From Alphaproteobacteria bacterium (GTDB lineage Bacteria > Pseudomonadota > Alphaproteobacteria > UBA7887), in NCBI GenBank assembly GCA_028289725.1, contig JANQOH010000310.1, positions 1 to 12,292 of the forward strand: a DNA stretch of 12,292 bases, read 5' to 3'. Each line of letters opens with the position of its first letter. Position 1 is the first letter of the stretch. Positions 6,518-12,292 of this stretch are shown in pieces. Under the pieces are notes generated by a model that had not been told where the DNA came from, ran no database searches, and saw only the letters and a list, made by a program, of their open reading frames with translations. Both the position numbers and the translations under genes were made by a program.

Positions 6518-7342
6518 ATGACTATTTGCGTGGCCGCGACGGCCGCAGATAAGTCGGCCATTGTTGCTGCATCCGATCGGATGCTGAGTGCACATTTTCT
6601 GAGTCTTGAGTTCGACCATCCAGACGCCAAGATCGATGTTCTTGGACGGTCTTGTGTTGGACTGAGTTCGGGCGATGCTTTGCCGACAGGTGAATTATTT
6701 AGCGCGGCACACGGTATCTCGGCCCAACTACAGAATCCACAAGTGGGCCAAATTGCTGAGCAGATCAAGGATGCGTACTCGGCGCTTAGAAAGAAGCGCA
6801 TCGAGGAACAGGTTTTTCTACCTCGTGGCATAACGATCGACGAATTCTACCAGCAAGGTCTCATTCGTAGTTTTCCTGCGGAAGTAGCCATGAACCTCGA
6901 TCATATGGTTCAAACCATGGACTTTGGCGTTGAGTTGATCATCGCGGGAGTTGACGGTAACGGCGCGCATATATTTGGCATCACTGATCCGGGTGTCGCG
7001 GCATCATACGATCGCGTCGGTTATCACGCGATTGGTTCTGGAATGAGTCATGCTTTATTGAGCTTGGTTTCTTCAGCGCAGCATTGGTCACTCGGCGTTA
7101 ACGAAACTGTCTTTAATGTATATCGTGCGAAAAGGCAGTCGGAAGCGGCGCCGGGTGTCGGGCGGGCATTGGAGATGCGAATTATAACGACAGACGGTTG
7201 TCGAGCTGTGACAGAGGAAGAGTTGGACCGGCTTGAGGAAGCGACACAGAAATTGATGGCGCCTCAGGAAATTCAAGCACGAGATTTGGTCGCCGCATTA
7301 AACTTTGATGAGGCTGACAATGGTTCGCAAGCTGCCGCCTGA
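6518..7342 (+). CDS. Proteasome-beta-like Ntn hydrolase (putative threonine hydrolase)
   Basis: A 274-aa protein with the features of a proteasome beta/HslV-type N-terminal nucleophile hydrolase. Seen: it starts Met-Thr-Ile-Cys-Val, so Met removal would expose Thr as nucleophile with no propeptide, as in HslV; AAxSDR with Asp20 (equivalent of proteasome Asp17) and AKID with Lys38 (Lys33); a strand region VELIIAGVDGNGAHIFGITD at 138-157; AIGSGMSHALLSL at 171-183, matching the proteasome GSG loop and next helix; and YRAKRQSEAAPGVG near the position of the conserved Ser loop. A charged C-terminal helix (about 231-262) is extra. AGGGA at 6505-6509 gives an 8-bp spacing. No ATPase partner is nearby. 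Substrate and assembly state are unknown; an amidase role is also possible. Confidence 0.75.
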   Translation: MTICVAATAADKSAIVAASDRMLSAHFLSLEFDHPDAKIDVLGRSCVGLSSGDALPTGELFSAAHGISAQLQNPQVGQIAEQIKDAYSALRKKRIEEQVFLPRGITIDEFYQQGLIRSFPAEVAMNLDHMVQTMDFGVELIIAGVDGNGAHIFGITDPGVAASYDRVGYHAIGSGMSHALLSLVSSAQHWSLGVNETVFNVYRAKRQSEAAPGVGRALEMRIITTDGCRAVTEEELDRLEEATQKLMAPQEIQARDLVAALNFDEADNGSQAAA

Positions 7343-7514
7343 TCAGCCGGATCACGATTCTCGCGTGGAGCAGATGTCGCTTCCGTTAGAGGCTCGTATT
7401 CGATTAGCGGAAAGTAGGCGTCGATTGGCGTTGACCCGTTATAAACTCGGGGTTCGTCAAGGGGCAGCTTGGTTCGACCATAGTCGAAAGAAAGACGCCC
7501 GTCGTAACGATTAG
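7320..7514 (+). CDS. Small basic helical protein, third gene of the cargo operon
   Basis: A 64-aa protein I do not recognise. It overlaps the Ntn hydrolase stop by 23 bp. ATG 7320 was chosen because GAGG at 7310-7313 lies 6 bp upstream; ATG 7308 would add four residues. Seen: a polar N-terminus, then LPLEARIRLAESRRRLALTRYKLG at about 21-44, a probable long amphipathic helix rich in Arg and Leu, and a basic tail. No membrane segment or signal peptide. The overlap and spacing suggest it is made together with the hydrolase, perhaps as partner or substrate, but nothing shows this. The following 216 bp (7515-7730) contain no gene I can support and no convincing terminator. Confidence 0.55.
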   Translation: MVRKLPPDQPDHDSRVEQMSLPLEARIRLAESRRRLALTRYKLGVRQGAAWFDHSRKKDARRND

Positions 7515-7730
7515 CCGGATCGATTTTTCGGCCCTATTGAAGTTGATTTAGTGTCACTTTTGTGCGGACAGGTCATGGCCGGAGGGCTTGGCTGTTTAAA
7601 TTCGCGGCATGAGACAGTTCCGCGCTAAGAACTCCATAAATCTTTCTTATTCGTTTGTGCTTTGAGGCCAATGACTGGTCCTCGTAATGCGTGTTCATGC
7701 GAGCTTGCTCGGAAATGTAGAGGTTCCCAA

Positions 7731-8405
7731 ATGATCGAAGCTGTGCTTGCCGATGCTCGCGAGATGAAGCGGCTGACGGTTGAGGCGGAGATTAAGGCCG
7801 AGCGGGCGATGAGTTTTACCGGGCATGCCGCGACGTTCGGTGAGGTGGATCTGGTCGGCGACGCGATTGAGCCCGGTGCGTTCGCGCGGTCGTTGAAGCG
7901 GCGCGGGGCGGGGCGCGTGAAACTGCTGTGGCAGCATGACAGCCGGATGCCGATCGGAACGTTCCGCGAGATCCGAGAAGACGAGACTGGGTTATTCGTA
8001 GAGGGGCAATTGCTCGATACGACGCTTGGGCTCGACGTGCACAAGATGCTGAAAGCCGGCGCCATCGACGAGCTGTCGATCGGGTTTCGGACGCTCAAGG
8101 ACAGTTTCGACCAAGAGCGGAATGTTCGGCGGCTTGAGGAAATCGAGCTGTTAGAGATTTCGCTGGTCACCTTTGCCGCCAACCCCGCCGCGCGGGTGCA
8201 GGCAGTGAAGGCGGAAGACATGACCATCCGCGATTTCGAGAAATTCCTGCGCGAAGCAGGCGGTTTCTCGCGCGCCGCCGCCAAGGCGATTGCCGGCGGC
8301 GGCTTCAAAACCGGTTCGGAGCCTCGGGACGAGGACGGGCTGGATGAATGGCTCGCTACGACGCATGCGCGCGCTGCGCGCTTGGGACGCGTCAGGCCGA
8401 GCTGA
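7731..8405 (+). CDS. Prohead (capsid maturation) protease, HK97 family
   Basis: A 224-aa serine protease of the HK97 gp4/Peptidase S78 type, which cleaves the capsid protein's scaffold segment inside the prohead. Seen: MKRLTVEAEIKAERAMSFTGHAATFGEVD (12-40), GDAIEPGAFARSL, catalytic His69 in LLWQHDSRMPIGTF, Ser116 in AIDELSIGFR, and Glu142 in LLEISLVTFAANPAARV. The C-terminal FEKFLREAGGFSRAAAKAIA is the usual tail helix of these proteases. The frame is open to 7662, but AGAGG at 7719-7723 gives 7-bp spacing to ATG 7731, and that start matches the truncated copy at 5983. Unlike most such genes it is separated from the portal by 1.7 kb. The capsid gene starts 29 bp after its stop. Confidence 0.93.
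   Translation: MIEAVLADAREMKRLTVEAEIKAERAMSFTGHAATFGEVDLVGDAIEPGAFARSLKRRGAGRVKLLWQHDSRMPIGTFREIREDETGLFVEGQLLDTTLGLDVHKMLKAGAIDELSIGFRTLKDSFDQERNVRRLEEIELLEISLVTFAANPAARVQAVKAEDMTIRDFEKFLREAGGFSRAAAKAIAGGGFKTGSEPRDEDGLDEWLATTHARAARLGRVRPS
7758..7798 (+). repeat. Direct repeat, right copy (protease 5' end)
   Basis: Partner of 6010-6050, 39 of 41 bases identical, located at codons 10-23 of the intact protease gene. The distance from each start codon to its repeat is the same (27 bases). Confidence 0.9.
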
Positions 8406-8434
8406 TCGTTCAACCCAAACGGAGATTAAGCCAC

Positions 8435-9733
8435 ATGGCAGGACAGCCAAGCGCTTTGACCGAGGTCAAGGCGGCGACGGAGGCCGCGCTGAGCGCCTTC
8501 GAAGCCTATAAGGCGGCGAATGACGAACGCCTTACGGAAATCGAGAAAAAGGGATCGGCCGACGTCTTGACCGAACAGAAGGTCGCGCGGATCGACAATC
8601 GTTTGCAAGGCATCGAAACTTTTCTAAGCCGGCCCGGCGTCGGGCGACCGCAGGATGGCGGCGACGCTGTGAAGGCCGCCTGCGATTGGCTTTCGACGGT
8701 GCGCGACAGGCCGGTCGAAGAGTCGGAAGTGGATCTGCGGGCGATCGGCGACTATCGCGATGCCCTGAAAGCCTATTTGCGGCGCGGTCCGGAGTTCATG
8801 AGCGACGGGCACCGCAATGCGATGGCGGAGTTCAAAGCCTTGTCTGTTGGCGCGCAAACCGAAGGCGGTTACTGGGTGACGCCGACGACGTCGAACAGGA
8901 TCGTCGAAACGGTGTTCGACACCTCGCCGGTGCGCCAGGTGGCGGCGATTGAGCAAGTCACCAGCGACGCGCTGGAAATCGTCGTCGACAAGGACCAGGC
9001 GGCGGCGCAATGGGTCGGCGAGACCGAGACCCGGTTGGAAACCGCGACGCCCGATGTGGCGACCGCGCGGATCCCGGTGCATGAGCTGCACGCGCAACCG
9101 AAAGCGACGCAGAAGATTCTTGAAGACGCGCATATCGATATCGAGATGTGGCTGGCCGGCAAGGTCGCCGACAAGTTCGCGCGCACCGAGAACACGGCGT
9201 TCGTGATCGGCAATGGTGTCGGACAGCCGCGCGGCTACCTCGATTATCCGGCGGTTGCGGATGCGAGCTGGTCGTGGGGCAACGTTGGCTATGTCGCCAC
9301 AGGCGCGGCGTCGAACTTCGCGTCAAGCAATCCGGGCGATGTGCTCTATGACACGGTCGGTGCGCTGAAAGCCGGCTACCGCGCCGGCGCGGTGTGGATG
9401 ATGAACCGGTCGACGCTGACCGAAGTGCGCAAATTCAAGGACAGCAACGGGCGGTATCTGTGGCAGCCGTCGCTCGCCGCGGGCCAGCCGTCTTCGTTGC
9501 TGGGCTATGCGGTGATCGAGGCCGAGGACATGCCCGACGTGGCGGCCAATGCGCTGCCGATCGTGTTCGGCAATTTCCACGCGACCTACACGATCGTCGA
9601 CCGGCTTGGGGTTTCGGTGCTGCGCGATCCGTTCACCGCCAAGCCGCACGTGCTGTTCGACACACGGAAGCGGGTCGGCGGCGACGTGGTCAACTTTGAA
9701 TCCTACAAGGCCATCAAGGTGGCCACCAGCTAA
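8435..9733 (+). CDS. Major capsid protein, HK97 fold
   Basis: A 432-aa capsid protein. Residues about 7-66 form a charged helical/coiled-coil scaffold-like delta domain (ALTEVKAATEAALSAFEAYK onward, then RIDNRLQGIETFLSR). The mature part probably begins before ALSVGAQTEGGYWVTP (135-150), a hallmark sequence of the family. Then come the E-loop/P-domain elements: VVDKDQAAAQWVGETE, ARIPVHELHAQPKATQKILED, the long spine helix through DIEMWLAGKVADKFARTENTAFV, IGNGVGQPRGYL, and the A-domain stretch GALKAGYRAGAVWMMN with LLGYAVIEAEDMPD and a C-terminal IVDRLGVSVLRDPFTAKP. GGAG at 8421-8424 supports ATG 8435; the open frame further upstream to 8348 overlaps the protease gene and lacks capsid-like sequence. 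Probably the protease's substrate. Confidence 0.95.
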   Translation: MAGQPSALTEVKAATEAALSAFEAYKAANDERLTEIEKKGSADVLTEQKVARIDNRLQGIETFLSRPGVGRPQDGGDAVKAACDWLSTVRDRPVEESEVDLRAIGDYRDALKAYLRRGPEFMSDGHRNAMAEFKALSVGAQTEGGYWVTPTTSNRIVETVFDTSPVRQVAAIEQVTSDALEIVVDKDQAAAQWVGETETRLETATPDVATARIPVHELHAQPKATQKILEDAHIDIEMWLAGKVADKFARTENTAFVIGNGVGQPRGYLDYPAVADASWSWGNVGYVATGAASNFASSNPGDVLYDTVGALKAGYRAGAVWMMNRSTLTEVRKFKDSNGRYLWQPSLAAGQPSSLLGYAVIEAEDMPDVAANALPIVFGNFHATYTIVDRLGVSVLRDPFTAKPHVLFDTRKRVGGDVVNFESYKAIKVATS

Positions 9734-9746
9734 GGAGGACAGGATC

Positions 9747-10202
9747 ATGGCAACACGGTCTACCTATTCCGACGTTCTGCCTGTTCGCCTGCTGCAGGCA
9801 CAGACCATTTTGTCGAGCGCGTTGAACACGGGCGATGTCGATACGCGCGGCTTCGAGTCGATCCAGGTGATGGTCGATTTCGGCGACATTGCCGAGATGG
9901 GTGCGAGCCCTGAAGGCGCAGCCCAAATCGCGGTTCTGCTCGAACATGCCGACGACGATGGCACGGGCAGTGCAGGGAGCTACGCGAATGTCGCGGCAAG
10001 CGACGTGGACAGCGACGGCGCGCACACGGTGTCCGCCGGCGTGGTGACGATGTCTACGAGCGACTTGGCGCCAGTGCGCTTCAGTTACGTGGGCGACCGT
10101 CGGTTCATCCGCGTAACGCTGACCCCGACCGGGCTGACCTCCGGCGGGCCAGTCGGGGTTTGGGCTCTGAAAGGGCACGCGCACCGGACGCCGGTGTCCT
10201 GA
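9747..10202 (+). CDS. Small beta-rich virion protein after the capsid gene
   Basis: A 151-aa protein preceded by a near-ideal AAGGAGG at 9732-9738 with 8-bp spacing, which implies strong translation and fixes ATG 9747 although the frame is open further upstream inside the capsid gene. Seen: alternating beta strands (GFESIQVMVDFGDIA, AQIAVLLEHADDDGTG, LAPVRFSYVGDRRFIRVTLTPTGLTSGG, VGVWALKGHAHRTPV). The 'Y.GdrR.iRV.l...G' pattern is common in small phage structural proteins placed next to the capsid, from memory; a capsid-decoration role is inferred from position, strong ribosome binding site and fold. No signal peptide or membrane segment. Confidence 0.8.
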   Translation: MATRSTYSDVLPVRLLQAQTILSSALNTGDVDTRGFESIQVMVDFGDIAEMGASPEGAAQIAVLLEHADDDGTGSAGSYANVAASDVDSDGAHTVSAGVVTMSTSDLAPVRFSYVGDRRFIRVTLTPTGLTSGGPVGVWALKGHAHRTPVS

Positions 10203-10215
10203 TGCGCAATAAGTC

Positions 10216-10235
10216 GGTGGGGCTTCGGCCCCACC
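10216..10235 (+). other. Perfect 8-bp hairpin with UUCG tetraloop
   Basis: GGTGGGGC (10216-10223), loop TTCG, GCCCCACC (10228-10235), 14 bases after the stop of the preceding gene and 36 bases before the next start. The C(UUCG)G loop makes it exceptionally stable. It is followed by A-rich rather than U-rich sequence, so it is probably an mRNA 3'-end stabiliser or partial attenuator, protecting the highly expressed capsid and decoration messages, rather than a standard intrinsic terminator. Confidence 0.65.
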
Positions 10236-10271
10236 GCGCCAAAAATTCCGCGATAAGAAAGGCGAATTCGG

Positions 10272-10751
10272 ATGGCTGACGGCGTGATGAACATCGCCAA
10301 GGGACGTGTTGTCGAATGGTACAACCGCGTCGAAAACAATGACCCGGCGAATGCTGCGTTTATTGTCGTGCTATTGAAAGCGAACGAAGCGGACGGAACG
10401 CTTGAGGACTACGACGATCTGAGCACGCTGTTGGGCGCCGCGGGCAATACCGAAGCGGACTTCACCAACTATGCGCGCAAGACGGTCACAGATTCCGAAC
10501 TCGCGGCGCTTCCGGCCCCCGACGATACGAACAACCGCTTTGACATCGACATGCCTGACCAAACTTGGTCGAGCGCCGGCGGGGCATCGAACAACACGCT
10601 GACGAAACTCATCATTTGCTACGACAGCGACACGACGGGCGGTACGGATTCGAACATAATTCCTGTCGCCCATTACGACTTTAGCATTACCACGAACGGC
10701 GGCGATATCACGGCGCAGATCAACGCCGCAGGCTTTTTCCGTGCCGCCTAG
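10272..10751 (+). CDS. Phage virion-type protein of unknown function
   Basis: A 159-aa soluble protein. Seen: an N-terminal MADGVMNIAKGRVVEWYNRV, then NDPANAAFIVVLLKANEADGTLEDYDDLSTLL and TEADFTNYARKTVTDSEL, an acidic segment DDTNNRFDIDMPDQTWSSAG, and C-terminal strands LTKLIICYDSDTTGGTDSNI, PVAHYDFSITTNGGDITAQI and NAAGFFRA. This architecture resembles small hypothetical proteins found among head and tail genes of several phages, from memory; a structural role fits the operon position but is not demonstrated. An AAAGG about 10 bp upstream is an acceptable ribosome binding site. A weak terminator-like element overlaps its stop codon. Confidence 0.72.
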   Translation: MADGVMNIAKGRVVEWYNRVENNDPANAAFIVVLLKANEADGTLEDYDDLSTLLGAAGNTEADFTNYARKTVTDSELAALPAPDDTNNRFDIDMPDQTWSSAGGASNNTLTKLIICYDSDTTGGTDSNIIPVAHYDFSITTNGGDITAQINAAGFFRAA

Positions 10752-10768
10752 CACGCTTCGCGCTTTTT
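10750..10768 (+). terminator. Weak terminator-like stem followed by five T
   Basis: AGCACG (10750-10755) pairs with CGCGCT (10759-10764), with one A-C mismatch and a 3-nt loop, and is followed by a T-run (10764-10768). The stem overlaps the stop codon of the preceding gene. Too short and imperfect for confidence; it could only partially reduce transcription into the next gene. Confidence 0.25.
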
Positions 10769-10791
10769 GCAAAACTCACGGAAGATGACCG

Positions 10792-12292
10792 ATGGCCATT
10801 GCCTATGACAGCATAGGTGCTGGCGACACGGAGACTGGGGGTGATGCCGTATTAAGCTGGACCCACACAGTGGGTTCCGGGTCCGACCGAGCGATGTTCA
10901 TTGCCATCGGTCACGCCGATGCCGCAAACGATCGTGCGCGCGAGGTCTTGGTGGATGGCGTTCCGGCCGGGCGCGTCTGCATGGTGCAGAACAACGCCGG
11001 CAGCGCGTTTTCGACCGAGATCTTCTGCTTGGTCAATCCGCCGGCAAGCACGACAGTGACCATCACGGCGACGATCAATGACGGTACATGGAACGACGCC
11101 GCAGCGAATTCCGTCGTTTACACCGGCGTCAATCAATCGCGTCCGTATCGGGCGGTCCTCGGCAATTACAACACGGGTGGCACGGCCCCCAGTGTGACAC
11201 TGCAGGACTTGGCGAGCGGTGAGGTCGCGGTCGCGGGTGTTTTCCACGATAGCACCGACGTTCTCACGGAAGATGGGACTGTAACCGAACGGTTCCTGGT
11301 CGATCCCGTCAGCAATGACGGCGGCCTCGCTTGGTGGGAGAAGTCCGGCACGGGCGACGTGACGGTCAACGGTACGATCAGCGGCACGGAAGAATATTCG
11401 ATTTGCGGCTGTATTCTGGTGTCGGCGGACAGCGACGAAATCGCCCTTGCGATGCAGGATGTGATCCGTGGCGACGCGGTGACATCGGTCAGCAAGTCAG
11501 TGAACGTGGTAGCCGGAAACAATCGGTGTTTGGTCGTCGCGGCGACGGAAGCCGACGGCGCCGGGACGGGTGATGATTTTATTACTAGCATCACCCTTGA
11601 GGACGGCAGCCCAACGTCATTCTTTACGCAAGTCGTGCGGGCCACGCGCACGATCGGCGGAGAAGATAATTGTTATGCCGAGGTTTGGGAGCTTCGAGCA
11701 CCGGCGACCGGCACGCACACTCTAACCGTCAATTTTTCTGACAATGCCAATGATATTTGCGTCCACATTTTACAGTTTAATGAGGTCGACCAGACTACAG
11801 CTTTCAAAGACACGAGGTCCGCAACCGGAAACAGCGCTACCCTAAGCGACACGATTCCAATCCTGCAGGACCGCGAAGTTGGCCTCGCGGTCGCGACTTC
11901 GGACTCGTCGGAAGCGCATATCCCCGGCTTCACCAACGGCGGTGACGCCGACCACGACATCGTCTGCTATGCGGATTACCGTGGCCCGAACGCCACGCCC
12001 GACCAAACGTCGACCGTTCACGCGGTTTGGGGCCCCGCGAACGACGTTGATCTGACGCTCGACAGGATGACGATCGGCAACGCGGATCCATGGGCGATCG
12101 TGTTTGCCAAGCTGGTGCCGGCAAATCCGTCCGGCATCTACCTTGTCGGTCAGCCGTCAGAAACAGATTCGGCGCTTGGGATCACGCCGTCGGGCGGCGC
12201 GGCGACGCAAGCGATCGGCATTGCGTCGGAAACCGATAGCGCGCTGACAATCACGCCGCAGGCGGGTCAAATCGTGGTGCTCAGCATCGTGT
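10792..12292 (+). CDS. Large beta-rich fibre-like virion protein, 3' end outside the window
   Basis: Open for 500 codons from ATG 10792 (GGAAG at 10780-10784, 7-bp spacing) with no stop before the edge. The product is rich in Thr, Ser, Asp, Gly and Val in alternating strands, as in Ig-like or jelly-roll domains. Two similar domains occur in tandem, about residues 20-155 and 230-385: each begins with a 'V..G..R.l.vA' strand (SDRAMFIAIGHAD; NNRCLVVAATEAD), has an E-I/V-W/F-x-L-x-x-P-x-x-x-T strand pair, and ends with a G/R-E-V-A/G-V/L-A-V-A strand. From residue 452, two 23-residue repeats follow (core SETDSALxITP). No signal peptide. Likely a head or tail fibre/appendage; the position close to the capsid genes leaves a capsid-decoration role open. 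Confidence 0.75.
   Translation, partial: MAIAYDSIGAGDTETGGDAVLSWTHTVGSGSDRAMFIAIGHADAANDRAREVLVDGVPAGRVCMVQNNAGSAFSTEIFCLVNPPASTTVTITATINDGTWNDAAANSVVYTGVNQSRPYRAVLGNYNTGGTAPSVTLQDLASGEVAVAGVFHDSTDVLTEDGTVTERFLVDPVSNDGGLAWWEKSGTGDVTVNGTISGTEEYSICGCILVSADSDEIALAMQDVIRGDAVTSVSKSVNVVAGNNRCLVVAATEADGAGTGDDFITSITLEDGSPTSFFTQVVRATRTIGGEDNCYAEVWELRAPATGTHTLTVNFSDNANDICVHILQFNEVDQTTAFKDTRSATGNSATLSDTIPILQDREVGLAVATSDSSEAHIPGFTNGGDADHDIVCYADYRGPNATPDQTSTVHAVWGPANDVDLTLDRMTIGNADPWAIVFAKLVPANPSGIYLVGQPSETDSALGITPSGGAATQAIGIASETDSALTITPQAGQIVVLSIV
12145..12282 (+). repeat. Two tandem 69-bp coding repeats (SETDSALxITP)
   Basis: Residues 452-474 and 475-497 of the fibre-like protein are two in-frame 23-residue units sharing SETDSAL, then ITP four residues on. 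The DNA of the two units has diverged at third positions, so the repetition is maintained at protein level. The array may continue beyond the window edge, though the last six visible residues are not yet a third unit. Confidence 0.7.

Larger units (their letters stand above)
6051..7757 (+). mobile_element. Cargo (moron-like) cassette inserted at the portal/protease junction
   Basis: About 1.7 kb bounded by the two copies of the protease 5' end. It carries three plus-strand genes of non-structural type, with lower G+C than the flanking head genes (for example 27 G/C in 60 bases at 7081-7140). There is no transposase, terminal inverted repeat or integrase, so it is not an insertion sequence. 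The flanking copies differ upstream of the 41-bp core, which fits recombination between two related phage genomes better than a simple target-site duplication. Exact edges are uncertain: the right side may extend to 7730, just before the new protease start. Confidence 0.6.
2514..12292 (+). mobile_element. Prophage head/packaging module (HK97-type), right end outside the window
   Basis: All genes from 2514 to the edge read on the plus strand in the canonical order pre-terminase protein, small terminase, large terminase, portal, protease, capsid, virion proteins. This is the gene order of HK97-type tailed phages and also of gene transfer agents. Head-tail connector, tail and lysis genes would be expected further right. 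No integrase, repressor or att site is visible, so whether the element is an intact prophage, a remnant or a GTA-like cluster cannot be decided. The left boundary probably lies between 1586 and 2513. Confidence 0.85.

Noticed and set aside
7515..7730. Intrinsic terminator after the cargo operon (GCCG...CGGC near 7514-7532)
   Set aside because: The stem is only four base pairs with an 11-nt loop, and the T-run lies in the loop, not after the stem.
6051..7757. Cargo region as an insertion sequence or composite transposon
   Set aside because: No transposase, no terminal inverted repeats, and the flanking 41-bp repeats are diverged coding sequence rather than a short target-site duplication.
7625..8413. 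Minus-strand open frame of 262 codons opposite the protease
   Set aside because: Ser/Arg-rich antisense frame of a protease with an intact catalytic triad. It was useful only because its similarity to the mirror frame at 5799-6143 confirms the duplication.
1..12292. CRISPR array, tRNA or rRNA genes
   Set aside because: I saw no regularly spaced repeats and no cloverleaf or rRNA-like sequence on either strand.

Overview
The window looks like a high-G+C, probably alphaproteobacterial chromosome segment that runs from ordinary host genes into the head module of an HK97-type tailed prophage. The taxon is an inference from base composition and from the large terminase, which resembles those of alphaproteobacterial phages and gene transfer agents. 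No rRNA, tRNA or marker gene fixes it.

Layout. Positions 1-1585 carry host-like genes: a partial phytanoyl-CoA dioxygenase-family gene and a small ParB-N-domain gene on the minus strand, then a divergent GNAT acetyltransferase on the plus strand. Positions about 1650-2500 form a transitional stretch. It holds an AT-rich minus-strand gene for a three-helix membrane protein and a poorly coding spacer. From 2514 to the right edge everything reads on the plus strand as phage head genes: a small pre-terminase protein, small terminase, large terminase, portal, prohead protease, major capsid protein, two small virion-type proteins and a large beta-rich fibre-like protein that runs off the window. 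No integrase, repressor, lysis gene or attachment site is visible.

The most notable part is 6051-7730. The portal stop overlaps an ATG by 8 bp, as expected for portal followed by protease. That protease reading frame (5983-6087) matches the real protease start only for its first ~23 codons and then diverges into unrelated DNA. The same 5' end, 39 of 41 bases identical over its core, recurs at 7758-7798, where the complete protease gene continues. Between the two copies lies a lower-G+C cassette of three tightly packed genes: a 57-aa basic GGxKGG-type protein, a 274-aa proteasome-beta-like Ntn hydrolase with all three catalytic residues apparent (Thr2, Asp20, Lys38), and a 64-aa basic helical protein. 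This looks like a moron-type cargo inserted at the portal/protease junction, with a replacement protease start and ribosome binding site at its right end.

How the genes work together: the small and large terminases recognise and pump DNA through the portal; the protease matures the capsid shell, whose major protein carries an N-terminal scaffold-like segment; the genes after the capsid are probably decoration or fibre components. The cargo genes have no evident role in assembly and are candidates for host-directed or anti-competitor functions, which is unproven.
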